From Macropodus opercularis (lineage: Eukaryota; Chordata; Actinopteri; Anabantiformes; Osphronemidae), in the NCBI GenBank assembly GCA_030770545.1, contig JAUCMP010000028.1:12481501-12545500 (forward strand): a DNA stretch of 64,000 nucleotides, written 5' to 3'. The translations under genes were made by a program, and so were the position numbers. The notes under the pieces were generated by a model that made no database searches, was not told the DNA's origin, and was given only the letters and a program-made list of their open reading frames with translations. Every line of letters starts with the position of its first letter. Position 1 is the stretch's first letter. Below are positions 41,085-53,747 of this stretch, in pieces.

Positions 41085-41829
41085 CTTTCAGGTGAAACTA
41101 GTCTCTTTCCAGGTGTGAGCTCGTCATGTTCATCAGTAGTTACGTCCATGTTTTATTCAACGTGCTGTAGACTCCCAGTAATGTGTTTTAAACGGCTTCT
41201 GTTGATTTGTAGCATGGTGCTAACGGCATTAGCCTGCTATGCTAACCTGTACAGTAGCAGCAGCATTAGCCGCCATAGCCGCTTATGCTGTTAGCTCAGT
41301 AATGTGACGTAGATGTGACGTGGTCTACGTTAAGGGCGGAAGGGTCAACATTCCAGCGAGGACGATGTAAAAACATGAACATGTTCAAACTCATTTTCAT
41401 CTATAGGATCTAAATGATTTTAACAGCAGATAATTGACCAGCACAACTTCACTACATGTAGAAGAGGATCCCGCTCTTTGTCTTTGTGTTTCACTGTGAC
41501 CTGCTGTGACATTTAGCAACGATTAGAAATATCTATGTTGTTGTTTTTTCATGTCAACATCAGATCTTTCAACTCAAACCAACTTCCTATACTTAAATTA
41601 TGTTTTTTAGGCAGCCATTTTTCCTGAATCTATCTATAAAACGTGAGCTTTTCTCCTGGAAACCTAACCACACTGTTGTTCCTGGAAATGGACCTTTTTT
41701 CAAGCAGAGCAAGTTCTGATCCAGGCAGCAGCAGGACTCTGAAGCCAACACAGCACACAGAGAAAATAACACGTCTCACTGGGTTTAAGTTCAAGTTCAC
41801 CTTCACAGACTGGTTGGAGCTTTGAACTC

Positions 41830-42205
41830 ATGGTGCAGGTGATGGAAACAGCTGAGGAAACAGCAGAGCACAGGACAGAGGAACAAACACGAGCGACCTC
41901 TTTTCCAGGTAGGAGGCAGAACGTAATATTTGACATGACCAAAAGAGAAAAACACAAAGAGGCTGTTTCACATGGGAGATAAAAGCTGGGGAGCTGTTGC
42001 ACATCCCAGCAAAATGTGCCCTGTCAGGATTGTCTGTGTTTTTTTCTGATTTGCAGATGATGAGCATAGAGCAGTCACTGAAAAATACTGAGAAGTACAA
42101 GGATGAGCTCTGCTTCCTGCTGGCGTCCTACACCAGGAAGAGAAGCTCAGAGACAAGGCAGAGCTGCTGGTGGTTCAGCTGTTTGACCTCCAGCACAGAG
42201 GTACA
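41830..42205 (+). pseudogene. CIBAR/FAM92-like fragment, copy 3
   Basis: Same organisation as copy 2: MVQVMETAEETAEHRTEE at 41830-41908, then SLKNTEKYKDELCFLLASYT from 42057 after a clean TTTGCAG acceptor. It shares the out-of-frame KLRDKAELLV core and the deletion of the later BAR segments. The shared defects show that these arose before the block multiplied. Confidence 0.65.
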
Positions 42206-42609
42206 GAGACTAAGACTAAGCAGAGACTTTGATCATACAGGGCTACTTAACATTTTTGGTCTTCCAGTCAAAAGGCGTCAGTAACAACAGCATTAAACGC
42301 CGAAGCAACATAACTGGAAACGTTTAGTAAACTAGACTCTACAGTATTATACAGCACATCCTTCTGGTGTGTTGCTACTTCCCACAGCGCAGTTCATCAT
42401 TCTACCACTAGATGGCACTGAATCCAACCTTTTTGAATATGTTCAAACAATGAAATTGCTACATCAGTGTGTGTGTTGAGGGAATCTTTTCATTGCAATA
42501 TTAACATACAGTCATACAAACATAGTGCACACATGTAAAAATTAAGTCCTACTAATAAATGTCCTGTTTTATTATATTTTGTATTTAATTATAACATAAC
42601 ACATAACAG

Positions 42610-42768
42610 GTCAGCACCACACAGGCAGACGCAGGGACACAGCTTCTCCTGTCCAGTATAACTCTGCAGAACCCAACAGAATCTGCTGCAGCTACAGCAG
42701 CTACAGTGATGCTTGTATTGGTTGTGTTGCTTTGTTTTTGTGCGACCGTTAACCCTGTGTTAGTTTAG
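42610..42768 (+). CDS. Exon with hydrophobic C-terminal segment (copy 3)
   Basis: Same as 36648-36803, with one extra leucine in the hydrophobic run (VVLLCFCATV) from a 3-bp insertion that keeps the frame. Confidence 0.4.
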   Translation, partial: VSTTQADAGTQLLLSSITLQNPTESAAATAATVMLVLVVLLCFCATVNPVLV

Positions 42769-42870
42769 TATTGCAACACAATAGGATCCAAAGTTGGCTA
42801 AGTAGCAAATGTGAGCAGGAACCTTTGGGGAGATGTGTTGACGCACATGCTTTGTTTCACTGTGTTGTTG

Positions 42871-44279
42871 CTTGATCCATCACAGATGATCTCAATCTTC
42901 CCCAAGTACCAAGAAGCTTCAGGAGAATGTCCAAGGTGGTAGGTGGTTATGTCCAACTATTGAGGCTGCTAGATGGGGATCGAATTCTTGTATTAATAAA
43001 AGCTCAATATTACTTTCTGTTTTGCATATGCAAATTCTTTCATTTCAATAATCTCATGAACAATTTGTGTTACACATAATATTTTATGGTCATCTGTGCT
43101 GTTAATTAGCAAAAAAAAAGAAAAAAGTGACATCACTCCAACCATCTTTCTCTATGCTTTGCCTCCAGCCCAGGTTATTTGCTCTCACGGGGCCAAAGGA
43201 GACGACTGAGGGAGATGTGGGAAACTTCCCTTTTCTCTGCTGTGACAGATCATCTGTGGTGATTCTAGCTCCCAAGGAGCCTGTGACATAGCATGTGTGT
43301 GCTGATTTATTTGATTGCCCCCTGCAGCAGTTTGTGATTATTCGGGTTCTGCATATACAAATAACAAGAAGCCAAATTGTAATTTCTGACTTTTTCATCA
43401 TTTAATGTCTGTCCTGTCGTTGAGGGGTTAAATGTGCAGAGCAGAGCCGGAGACGTCATGTTGCCTTTTTGTTTCTACTCCGCATCAAATAAACAGAGAA
43501 GAACAGTCTTCAGCGTCAGTGACTCCATATACAGCATGAGAGCCGTTACAAAGGCTCCCAGCAAAGCTTCATCACAGGGCTTGATACATGTTCGGATATG
43601 TTTCCTCTCTCCCTTTGGTGCTATATGGACTTTAATGAGTAGCACTACATGCTACTACTTGTGGTCTCAACCCAGGATAATGCATGTACATGTGAATCTG
43701 AGGCTCCACTGCCTAATGTGGGCGAATGTTGTTTGACATTTTCTTCTTCTTTCCCTCCAGCCTCCAGCCCAGATGAAGAGGAGCCTCCTAATCCAAACCA
43801 CATAGAGTTGAAACACACATGGCTTCAATAAATACATTTAAACTTAAACATATCATTTACTTTGTTTTAATTTGTTATTACACATCAATGTCATAGAAGT
43901 AATAATATACAATAGAAAATTATAAAGTAACACAATTAAGTAGATCGATTATACAGTATTATAACAACAGGATGCTCATTTATTTATAAAGTATTGTACA
44001 ACTTCTTAGATACAATATGAGAACTAGTGCATCACATCAGGGAATGTTGAATGATAAACAAATGTTCAATATGTTTCTGCTACTGTGCAGGATTTGATGA
44101 ATAATTAATCTCAGAAAACCAACTTGTGAGAATGTAGACGTCCAGGATCCATGATGATGCTATTTATAGACTCTGAGTTTTTTGCATGTGTGTTAGTGGT
44201 AATAAAATCCATAATGAACTAAGGTTCATGTAGAGGGAAGATCCTAGAACTTTAGACATACTGTCAAACTGTCTGTTGT
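42871..44279. other. Intergenic, no gene recognised
   Basis: AT-rich, with a poly-A patch near 43111. A 100-codon frame at 43434-43736 has no recognisable domain and a composition like random sequence. Confidence 0.5.
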
Positions 44280-44480
44280 TGGAATTTGATGCGTCCTCCA
44301 GCTGTGACCTCACTGAGGAATGTTGCTGTTTTCTTTGTAACATCAGCTGCTTCCTGTCTCAGCTGTTCAGGGAGAATGAAGCAGATCCAGAGAAGCTGCT
44401 CAGGCTGGTGGCGTTTAACACGGACACAAGTTGAAGCAAACTTCAGGAGGACACACGTCACTGATCGGCCTTTATTCAGG
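44280..44480 (+). other. Exon-like segment upstream of the dynein relic
   Basis: Contains an open piece LFRENEADPEKLLRLVAFNT and ends at a TTATTCAG/GTAAAC donor. It may be a further exon of the dynein-like pseudogene. I could not assign it. Confidence 0.25.
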
Positions 44481-45649
44481 TAAACACAGACTGGACACGT
44501 TCCCTGACAGAAGGACTCTCTCTCTGAATGAGTCAACTCCACAAACGGCTTTGGTTTGACTTGAAGCTTCAGTTTAGTTCTTTCCTGTGAGAGTTAGCTG
44601 TAGCCTCAGTGCTGCTACTGCTGGTTAGCTAACCTGTAGCTAGTTAGCCACCAGTCTCTAGTAACTCACTCATTAATTTCTGCATCTCCAGATGTTTGTC
44701 TGACTTATCGACTGACAAATTTTCAGTTTAATTTTCAATTTGATAAAATTATCATTTTATTTTGCGGAGATAAAGTGTTTATCTGACTTTTTGACCTCTG
44801 ACCCTGGTGACGTTCCAGCTGGTTCCACAACAGACAGACGCAGGTCAGACATTTTACAGCTGAGCTCAAATGTTGATTTGACTTTATTTATTGTTTTTTG
44901 TGATCAGTTGAATCAAACTGTGTGTAGTTCATTGACTTTACCTGCATGTTAACCTGCACCTTTTTCTTTTGGGACAGGGGCGAGTCACAGACTCTAGACA
45001 GAGTCACAGACTGGACCTGTCACGGTGAAACAAAACACGACCGTGATGGGAAAATTTAATGCTGCAGTGTGTTACAAAGGTCACAAACACAGTCGGTGTC
45101 AGGCTCATCTCTGCTGAACAGGTAACATCACGGGATCCTTCACAACTAAAACCTCACACAACTGATCTTTTCTGAATGAGTTATTATGAGTTATTCATCA
45201 TACTTGGACCTCACAGGCTCAGCAGTGACGAAACTCTTCCTCATTACAGGGACGTCAAAGGTGATTCCACCGTTTCTGGCACAGTTCAGTCACATTAAAC
45301 AGAAGACGGAGCAGCCTTTTATTTTGACGAGTTCTGCTTTGTTTAGCTCATTAACACCTGAGTGGTCGGTTTAATGCCCAGGTCAAACACTACCTCTACA
45401 GGAAATGCTAAGAAGAGACGGAGGTGGAAACAGGTTGAGCAGCAGAGCTCTTCCATCTGTAGCAGGTCTTCAGGTTGACCTAGATCCTCTCAACTCACAC
45501 CTGCTTTTGATTTGCTGTAGTATTTTTGTCTGGGCAGCGATTCTGAGGTGGATTCAGTAGGAAAAAAACGCATCTAGACTCTGTTTAGGACAGGTTCAGG
45601 TTTTAAATTCTCATCTTTCAAGCCAAACTCAGTCTCGCTCTCTTTGCAG

Positions 45650-46606
45650 GTTTTACTGGGGAAGTGTCTGTTCTTCTTGAGAGACAGACAAGGCCATAAC
45701 CACCACTAACGTACAGAAGGTCAGAAGAGTGACACAGAGTGCTCACTGTACTTACAGGAGGTGAACCTCAGCAGCCACGGAGGCGTCCTGAGCAGCCTGG
45801 AGATGCTGATGGATCAGGCCATGTTACCGGCCCTCAGGTCTCAGCAGATACAAACCACCATCTGCCCTCACACACAACGAGAAGAAAAACTAATATATAC
45901 ATATAATGAAAATGTAAATGAATATATTTCCTTTCTTGGCCTCATTAGAAACATGTGCTCTGAGAGAGTGTGGCAGGTGCAGAGGTTCACTCACTGCCAC
46001 ATAAACCAATTTAATATGTAACTGCATTTGTTCCTAATCAGAAAACACAGACAGTCACCTTGAACTAACTATGAAATGACCTGCTGCATGTAAATGAAGT
46101 TTAAACTGAGGCTTAGAGACATTATCAGCTGAGGCCTCACACCTGCACCACGGCAAGAGTGAATTCAGATCATGTGAGTTTGTCAGACTAGTTTGTCTCT
46201 GCTGCAGATTCCTGTGAGCTGGTGGAGCTGATGTGGCTGTTTGATGTTTGTTAGCTCTGCCTCTGTTCTCTGTCCAGACGTGGGGTCCTGCACAGGAGGA
46301 CGCGTCCAGTCCTTCCTGTCCTCAGTGGACCAGTTCATCAGTCACCTGAACTCAGCCAGAGCCAACATGGACAGAAAGCTCCAGCTGCAGCAGGTGGACC
46401 TCCCTGATGTCATCAGTCAGCTGAGCTACACCTCTGCAGGTAGAACGGACAACCACACTGTCCCAGGATCAGTTGCTGCAGCATTTAGTTTTCCTGAGTC
46501 TCATCTCAGAGTGACGTGTGTCTGAGGACCTCTCTGTGTGCTGGCTGCAGAAAACTGCTGACAATGCGTCAACGATGGAGAGTCTGGCTGCTCTGCAACT
46601 CATTAG
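45650..46606 (+). pseudogene. Axonemal dynein heavy chain N-terminal exons, decayed
   Basis: Four exon-like segments with GT-AG borders carry the ordered motifs of a dynein heavy chain tail region. 45650-45719 has CLFFLRDRQG, then NVQK. 45758-45837 has EVNLSSHGGVLSSLEMLMD and AMLPAL. 46278-46440 has TWGPAQED, then VQSFLSSVDQFISHLNSAR and LQQVDLPDVISQL. 46551-46606 has KTADNASTMESL. Dynein heavy chains are ATP motors of cilia, and this region sits before the motor. Frames shift inside the first and third segments, and the motor is absent, so this is a duplicated, unprocessed pseudogene. Which DNAH member is not resolvable by eye. Confidence 0.55.
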
Positions 46607-49089
46607 GTGAAGGGGTTTTAATGTGACTCAGTGGGAACCAACTGAGAGACGACATTCAGCCATTTTCCTGTGGCTGCTAACTGTGTTGCAGGTGGAGGCT
46701 GTGGAGAACATTTATGTTCAATACCAAAACATACAACAAAGTCCAAGAGCTCCGATGCGCTTGGCCACCACAAGCTGGAGGTAACTTCACAGAGGCTCCA
46801 TTTATTATAACACCTGTTGGAGTACACGTGCTCCATGATCTCTCCCCAGAACAAAGGAATTAAGGCCTACATGTAAACCTGGAGGCCTGACTCGAGTGCC
46901 CTCTCGAACAAAGGAACAGAAACCGCGTTCCCAGATCAGTTCCCATCCAGGTGTGAAAACATGAGTCACCGGTATCACAAGCAGCGATTGGCTGCCGGTC
47001 CCGGTGGGCGAGTCCAAGGTCCTCACCGATAAAACCGACCAACACGACACAAGTCGCTCTCTTCTTTCTTCCTCTTGTCGCTCTTGTCCTTTCCCCCTTG
47101 TACTCTCTTCCTCTGGTCCCTTTTTCTCCTCTTGCCCCTCTGGCCTCTTCTCTTGTCTCTTCTTCTTCTCCTCGCTCTCTTCTTTCTCCCGCATCCCCGC
47201 GTCCGGTCCTCCAGCTTCAACGGCTTTCCCGCCGCCAGCCTGAGCCGACACCGCAATTCTACCGGACGTTGAGGGGGAGCTAAAGGACGAGCCTGACCCT
47301 AACTCCGATCAGACCGATCCGCCTGTATCTACGCCGAGCTATTCACTCGCCAACGCCAGCCCACTGGAAGGAAACCGCCGTACGACCGCCGAGGAAACGC
47401 CGCCCGCCCGCTTCGGATCTGCCGCCGTGCACACGACCCCCACGAGAGCGCCACGTTGCAGTGCCCCGCCGAGCGTCTGCCGCGACTAAGTGATCGCCGC
47501 CCCTCCGCTAAGGAAAGCACGTCTGCCGCTTCTCTGGATCGTCCTCAACCGCCGCTGTTTCCCAGCCGGACGCCGCCATTACCGGTCGGAACCGTACGCC
47601 GCCCTTCCAAGGAATCGGACGCCACCGTCAAAAGGACGCCGCGATCCAACTGGACGCCGAAGAAACCAGCTCATAGTAAGATACGAGGCAATCAAATAAG
47701 TCTGAGCAGAGAGTCAACTTTAAGAGTCAGTAAATGTTTATAGAGAGCTAATGTTTGGTGCCGTACCGCCGCGTATGGATTGACTGCTACGAGTGTTTCC
47801 ACGGTGCATGTAGTGCTTCCGCTAGTGTGTGAACCTGCCTCACGAGCTAAAGACAGGCAAGCCAACCGTCTTGTCCTGTAGCTCTGTGGCGGACATTGTC
47901 TCACTCACGATTCAAGGGTTACTGTGATTCTCTCCCTGTTTATGGGTGCCGCCGCTGAGCGCTGACTCACGCGGCTCCTTTTATTCAGAACGCCCATAGT
48001 AAGCTAGCCGCTATCCTAGTCAACACACCAGGTCCTGAGGCCTCTATCGTCCCTCTTCCTCTCTTTCCTACACACGTGGATTGATCACCCACCATTTTGT
48101 GCCACACATAGCCGCCATCTTGGCGACCCCTCTCTCTCTCCTTTGTCTTCACCCACATCAGCACGTGGATTGATCATCCGCCATTTTGTCACACACACAC
48201 ACAGCTCCGCCCTCGCGGTGACCCCTCCTTCTCTTCCTATCACCTACACAGGTACACACACGCACACACAGAAGCAGCCACACACACACACACACACAGC
48301 TATTTAAACACATACACACACATTAGAATAGCGATCCCCTTTTGTTTGTTTATTAACTATTAAGTTGTGATGTACTTGTTGTTTGAATAATTGTTGATCA
48401 TAATCATCATTGTTTAGAGAATAAAGTTGTCATAGTTTAATTAGTCGTTGCCTGTGATTATTGGTATATGGTTTGCAACACTGGTTGAGCTCACGGCTGT
48501 GGCTCGGAGTTCGCCCTTCACTGCTAAATCAACTAATATTATTTAGTATTAGGTATATTAGTAATACTTTTATTGAGACTGTGTTTTTACTTATGACTTG
48601 GTTGTTGGTCCCTGACAGCAGGGTGGTGCCCCGATACTTTGATAGTCCGCTATCTAATCTTAATTAATTAATTTATCAATGATAAATTTAGCCAACAACC
48701 AAGATTGATAATATCAAAAGTATTATCAGAATTTATGCTCCTTTGTCCCCCAACACACCCTCATCTGTCAATCAGCAGCAGCTGACGTGTTAATAGACAT
48801 TCAGTGAGGGTTTGAGGTAAAACAGAGACAACATTGAACCTCATTTCCACAACAAAGAGTTAAACATGAGATGCTTTCTGGTTGAAGAAGTAAAGAGCTG
48901 TTGTCTTGTTTTGTTTGAATACAGCAATGTTATAGAAATCTGAACCAGAGACTGAAACAGAAGCAGCACAGACAGGAGGTGGTTAATAAAACACGTTAAA
49001 ACTGCATTATAGATGCAGAAAAAAGTTGTTTTAAAAAACAGAACTTGTACATGCACTAAGAGAAAGAAAGACAATAGAATGTCCTGAGG
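46607..49089. repeat. Unclassified repeat-rich stretch, possibly LTR-derived
   Basis: 47050-47240 is a pyrimidine-rich tract (CTCTTCTTTCTTCC type). 47250-47700 is GC-rich with CCGCCG codons. Two imperfect direct repeats starting CACGTGGATTGATCA lie at about 48075 and 48162. (CA)n runs lie at 48190-48330. AATAAA lies near 48421, and AT-rich inverted segments at 48535-48735. This mix resembles the LTR or UTR of a large fish retroelement, but no ends or coding domain could be fixed. Confidence 0.35.
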
Positions 49090-49099
49090 TGAGTAACAT

Positions 49100-49312
49100 T
49101 CATTCATTTTTACTGCTGCAGCCTGTCCCAGCTGTCTATGGGCAAGAGGCGGGCTTCCCCCTGGACAGGTCGCCACTCTTAGAGTACAAGGAAGCCGGAG
49201 ACCCAGGAGAGAACCCACGCAGACACGGGGAGAACATGCAGACTTCACACAGAAAGGCCCCTGGTCATCGAACCAGGGTTAGGGTGACAGTGCTAACCAT
49301 CCTCCTCTTTAG
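49100..49312 (+). repeat. Fish-wide dispersed repeat fragment
   Basis: Contains CTGGACAGGTCGCC, AACCCACGCAGACACGGGGA and ACACAGAAAGGCCCC, a sequence scattered widely in fish genomes. It lies directly before the calsyntenin-like exon. Confidence 0.6.
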
Positions 49313-50245
49313 ATGAGTGTGATCCACACAACCAATCCTGTGGAGCAAACGATGCCATGGTGCCAAACTTCATTAACCCGGTTCTCCGTGCGTCTGTGGA
49401 TCTGTCTGGACTCAACCATGTCAACGCTCACCAGGCCTCAGGTACTGAAAGCGTGAGCCGCACATGTAGAATGCTGGGAAACTGAGAAATACATATCTAT
49501 ATAGTAATATCATGATGTTTATTAATAGGACTAATGTGACACAGCTGATTTGTGCTGTGATGTTTGATTGTTCAGAGCTTCTACCTTTTATTAAGTCGGG
49601 CACAAAGAACAAATTATCATCCTCTGTGGAAAAAAGTTCCCGTCAGCCTCTTAGCTTCATCTGTGGCAAACTCTCTAACCAGTAATCTGCTGTTTAAACA
49701 CGGTTGCCATGGCAGCCTTAGTGCAGATGGTTGTCAGTCTATTAACCAGAAGTAGGACTCACATAAACACTGTTTTAATGGCACAGGTTGAGGGATTCCA
49801 CTTGACTGCTGTCTGTGACGTCTGTACAGGCGGCTCTGAGCACAAGCTGTTACTTCCTGGCCTCATTGATCAGGCGTCTCAGCCTGTGGCCACATAACAG
49901 GAGCGTAGCAGGATGGCAGGAGATGGCAAACCTAGTTAAAGGAAGCAGCACATCTACAGCTAGAGTCAGCGTTCATGTGCTTTGAGACTTTGTCCGTGGA
50001 AAAGCTGCATTGATTTTATGTGTGAATGTTCCCACGTGCAAACACATCTGACATCCACCCTGTCATTGTGTGTGTTTGCGTGTTTGTCCCACAGTGGTTC
50101 CCACTATTGTCACTGTGGGATGTGTGAGCTTCCTGGTGTGGTTTCCACATTCGAGCCGCACACCAGCAGCATGAGAGACCAGGAGAACGGCAAGAGGAAC
50201 GAAGTGGACTGGGATGACTCCGCCCTCACCGTGTCAACCATGGAG
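49313..50245 (+). pseudogene. Calsyntenin C-terminal exons, decayed
   Basis: Exon 49313-49441 reads NPVLRASVDLSGLNHVNAHQ, like the juxtamembrane region of calsyntenin-1. Exon 50095-50245 follows in the correct phase with VVPTIVTVGCVSFLVW (start of the membrane span). Then, after frame changes, it reads HIRAAHQQ and MRDQENGKRNEVDWDDSALT, the cytosolic kinesin-light-chain-binding WDDSALT motif. The exon ends at the conserved GAG/GTAGAT donor. Calsyntenins are type I membrane proteins of neurons that link cargo to kinesin. Part of the membrane span is deleted and at least two frameshifts occur, so this is a pseudogene. The retained intron shows DNA-level duplication. Confidence 0.75.
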
Positions 50246-51440
50246 GTAGATCAACACACAACACATTATGGCCAGTGAGAAACCTTGAACCAATTCACCT
50301 TCTCCACCGTTGTGTCAGTTTCCAGCCTCAACAGCCTGCTAATGGTTTTAGTAAATGTTATGACTGTGGCCTAGTTTTCTCAGCGTTTTGATGATTAGCA
50401 GGTCTGTGGGGATGGGAAAGTAACGTGGGACACAGCAAACACATGTCATCACGTGTTAGTATTCAAAGCAGTTCACACTTCATCATTTTAACCACATAAG
50501 GAGATTAATACTTAGCCCCATGAAGCACTGAACCCGTTAATAGTCACTAGGACAACAACCAGAACCAGAAGAACTCATGCTTCGGTGGGAGAGCAGCTCT
50601 TTATCCCAGAGCTGACGATTCGTGCAACATAATTCATCTTTCTTCTCTTGAAGCCTTTGATTGTCTGGAGGTTACAGGTGCAGCGGCAACACCAGCAGCA
50701 GCGAAGTTGAAACAGGTAACAGGTAGAGTGTTTGTTTGCAGTAAAAAGACTTCACTTGAGCTGAACTGTAATTTTCTAAATTAAAATAAATGTTGACTTA
50801 CTGTTGTATGAAGATTGTTTTGTACTGAGCGTAGCAGTCTTCGTCCTTATCCATCTCTGTGACACAGACAGACATTTAGCTGTGACATTTCTGTGTACTT
50901 CTACCAGAGAAAAGAGAAATGATATAATTTAAAAAAAATAAAATAAAAATCAAGACCCGACCGTGGCTTCCTTGGGATCGTGTGAAAGATGTGTCATCAC
51001 TGAGGCGTCTCTGCATCACTCCAGCATGTGCATCTTTATTCCAGGAACACAGCTTTTCCTAAGTATGGAGGCCGCGTAGCCGTCATTGCTGCTTGTCCCA
51101 GATGTTTCACCAGGTGTGTTTGGCACGGGAACCAAAACCAACTAGCTGGTCATCCGTTGCATCCCCTCCTCCCTGACGCACCACAGCGAGGACATTCTCT
51201 CTGACCAGCTCTTCCTTCACAGACGCAGACCTGTCTGCAAAGAGGGGTTTTGTCTTTAATGAGCCTGGCTGCATCAGAGGGATCCTGCAGAACACAACGG
51301 TTCGTTTGTGCATTTTACCTGTTGAGTTAGGAGATACTTTAACATACACATAAATAGGTAGCGTAATTACAACACGGTGATGCGTGTGGTCAGACTGAAA
51401 GCTATCTCCAGGGACCCTCTTCTCCACATAAAAACATCCT
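50246..51440. other. Intergenic with one unassigned minus-strand frame
   Basis: The 113-codon frame at 51107-51448 (minus; begins MNEGCFYVEKRVPGDS) includes a possible donor at CAACAG/GTAAAA and acceptor GTTCTGCAG. It matches no family I know. The rest shows no feature. Confidence 0.3.
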
Positions 51441-51690
51441 TCATTCACTGAGCTGTGTGTCTCCAGTCTTCAGTTGCTGGTCCAACCCTAACCCTACAGG
51501 TGTCATCAGACTCAGAGCCGTGTGTCTGTGTCTGCTCATTAAACTAAACCCTCTGTCAAGTTTCATGTCAACGGGATTTCTTGTTTGGACAAGCAATTAT
51601 TTAAAAAAAACAAACGTAGTTACTGAAATGTATTCCTTTGTGCAGAGCAGGCAGACCTGTCAGGGTGACGTACACTATGCATTAACATGA
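51440..51690 (+). repeat. Local 250-bp repeat, copy 1
   Basis: Starts CATTCACTGAGCTGTGTGTC and ends near GTGACGTACACTATGCA. The second copy is at 53748-53990 in the same direction. No coding function recognised. Confidence 0.8.
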
Positions 51691-52022
51691 CAGAAAAAAG
51701 CCTTTAACGCACAAAAACATAACTGTGTGTGTTTGTGTAATAATAATAGCGATAATTATTAGAACAGGCAGAAGGAGGAATTTTTTTTAAGAACTCAGTT
51801 GACCATTGTTTAGTTTAGTTATGTTTTGTATGTAGCGTGTTGTCGTTTTTTTATCAAAGCGTCAGTGAAAAAACAAAACTTTATACGTTTATTCAGAGCA
51901 GACGAGACGCTCGGTGGAATAATATTCTGAATAAATATCTGCAGTTTTCTCATTGGCCTCTTTGTTTCCTTTCAGGTGGCTTTACGGGGAGGTCACGTGT
52001 AGGACCCTTCGGTCTGAAGATC

Positions 52023-52080
52023 TGCGTGTGAAAACGGTTCGTATATAAATGCACAGCTCTCGACAGGGAGTATTCCCAAC
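52023..52080 (+). promoter_or_regulatory. TATA-containing repeat, copy 1
   Basis: GAAAACGGTTCGTATATAAA followed by TGCACAGCTCT is a strong TATA-box string. The same 50-bp sequence recurs at 53577-53634. No transcript is assigned. Confidence 0.35.
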
Positions 52081-52664
52081 GTTTTTAATGAGCATGCATG
52101 TGACTGTGCTTGCTCCACTACAGGTTGCGCCAGAGAATTAAAGCTATCTCCAGTCCCTCGTCTCCACGCCGGACCCCACACACACACAGACACACACAGC
52201 ACCATGACCTGTAAAGGTAACATTAGTATTATATTCACAGAGTAAAATGTAGTTTTAAAGCAATACAAATCTCACTGGTTTAAATCTCTTAAAACAAAAG
52301 CTATTTTGAGAACTGATGCAAACAGTACAAAATAATGCTCTGCTCAGACTCCAGCTCAGCATTAGTATCTATAGAAACCTTTTCATCTCAGAGTAGACAG
52401 GATACAGTGAATGAAATCTATGCATCCAAAAGTTAAAACTAGCAGCTAACCCTTATGTGGATACCAGCCACACACGAACTTAAGGGAATGGCGAGTCGTG
52501 AATACAGTAGCTGTAGCGTTCTCTCTGTCTCTCTCCAGGGCGCTGAACTGCTTCCTGAATCCCAGTTCGATTCCCAGTCAAGGCAAGTTTGTGTGTCACA
52601 TTTGATGATAATTGATGAGTTCTAATGTGTAATGGAAATTTTACTATATGGGTATTTTCCCTTG

Positions 52665-53160
52665 TGACAGAACTGTGATTCATATTACTTGATATATTCT
52701 CATATGTATCTGTACTAAGCAAAGTAATCATAGAATGAGTTATATACCTGCTTACAGAAATATTTTAGAACAATGAGCCTTCTCTTTCCCATGGGAAAGG
52801 AAGCTAGTGAGATACTGTTTAGTTAAAATTGTTTTGCAGCATGGACCATGGTCATGAGAGCATGGCAGCAGAACTTTGATATACTTTGTTTCTGTTACAC
52901 TTTTCTCCTGGTGCAAGGCAGTGACTGACCCTGAGTTGTGGGCTGATAAGTCCCTTGTGGACTGTCTTTGTTTGAGACTGAGCTAATGAGAAGATACATC
53001 TTTACTCCCTCGCAACGAAGGAGGTCTTTAGGTAGGAACAGAGTAGATGACTTCAGATCTACACTCAGGACAGTTTTGCACTGACTCTGTGTACTTCTCT
53101 TCTTGCAAGAATTAAAGACAACTTTGATTGGGTTTTGATTCATTCACCAGATTCCTAACA
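52665..53160 (+). mobile_element. Candidate solo LTR
   Basis: Begins TGTGACAGAACTG and ends CCTAACA, with a late ATTAAAGACAACTTTGATTG block typical of the U5 side of fish retroviral LTRs. No clear target duplication was found and the internal region is absent. Confidence 0.35.
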
Positions 53161-53576
53161 GGTTTTTTGCCTCCACATAATGTTTAACAGCTTACTTGGT
53201 GTAAATTTACACAAAATGTAATTGTTTTACCGTTGATGATCAGTAGTAGTACTATTATGATGTCAAATACACCATTCACTTATAAGGAGATTTAGAGGCA
53301 GTGCTGATGTCAACTGTTTAATGAACATAATCAAACTTTCACATGTCCATTAAGGCAATACAATATTAATATAATAATACAGTATGTGGAGAACAGGACG
53401 TTAGGAAAAGAGCCGAGTTGCATGTAATCAAATAAGGGCGACTGTGTGATTTATGTAGAAAGAGCTGTGCTTAAATCCACAGAACACGGGGCCACGCAGC
53501 AACTGTGATCGGCAAGAGGACATAGAGCATCCATGGAGACTAACAGCAAACCAGGTCATCAGGATCCTGTTTTACG

Positions 53577-53634
53577 TTTGAAAACGGTTCGTATATAAAT
53601 GCACAGCTCTGGACAGGGGCCGTTTCCAACGTCA
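53577..53634 (+). promoter_or_regulatory. TATA-containing repeat, copy 2
   Basis: Near-identical to 52023-52080. A short frame with MSTDHVRLKAKNILHS begins about 75 bp downstream (53708) but has no family match. Confidence 0.35.
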
Positions 53635-53747
53635 AACTGAGCCAAGGAGCCAGAAGACCACCACACCTTCAACCAGCGTGACCATCAAAGCAGACATTAT
53701 CTAGATTATGTCTACAGATCACGTCAGACTGAAAGCTAAAAACATCC

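Larger units (their letters stand above)
39586..42870 (+). repeat. CIBAR-containing duplicated block, copy 3
   Basis: Collinear with copy 2 without the 36128-36531 segment. It has a much longer AAT microsatellite at 39990-40037 and a 100-bp deletion near 40893 that alters the 72-codon frame. Homology with other copies ends near 42870. Confidence 0.85.

Noticed and set aside
46805..47283. Several overlapping frames rich in leucine/serine or arginine/lysine
   Set aside because: They come from a pyrimidine-rich low-complexity tract and appear in many frames on both strands.
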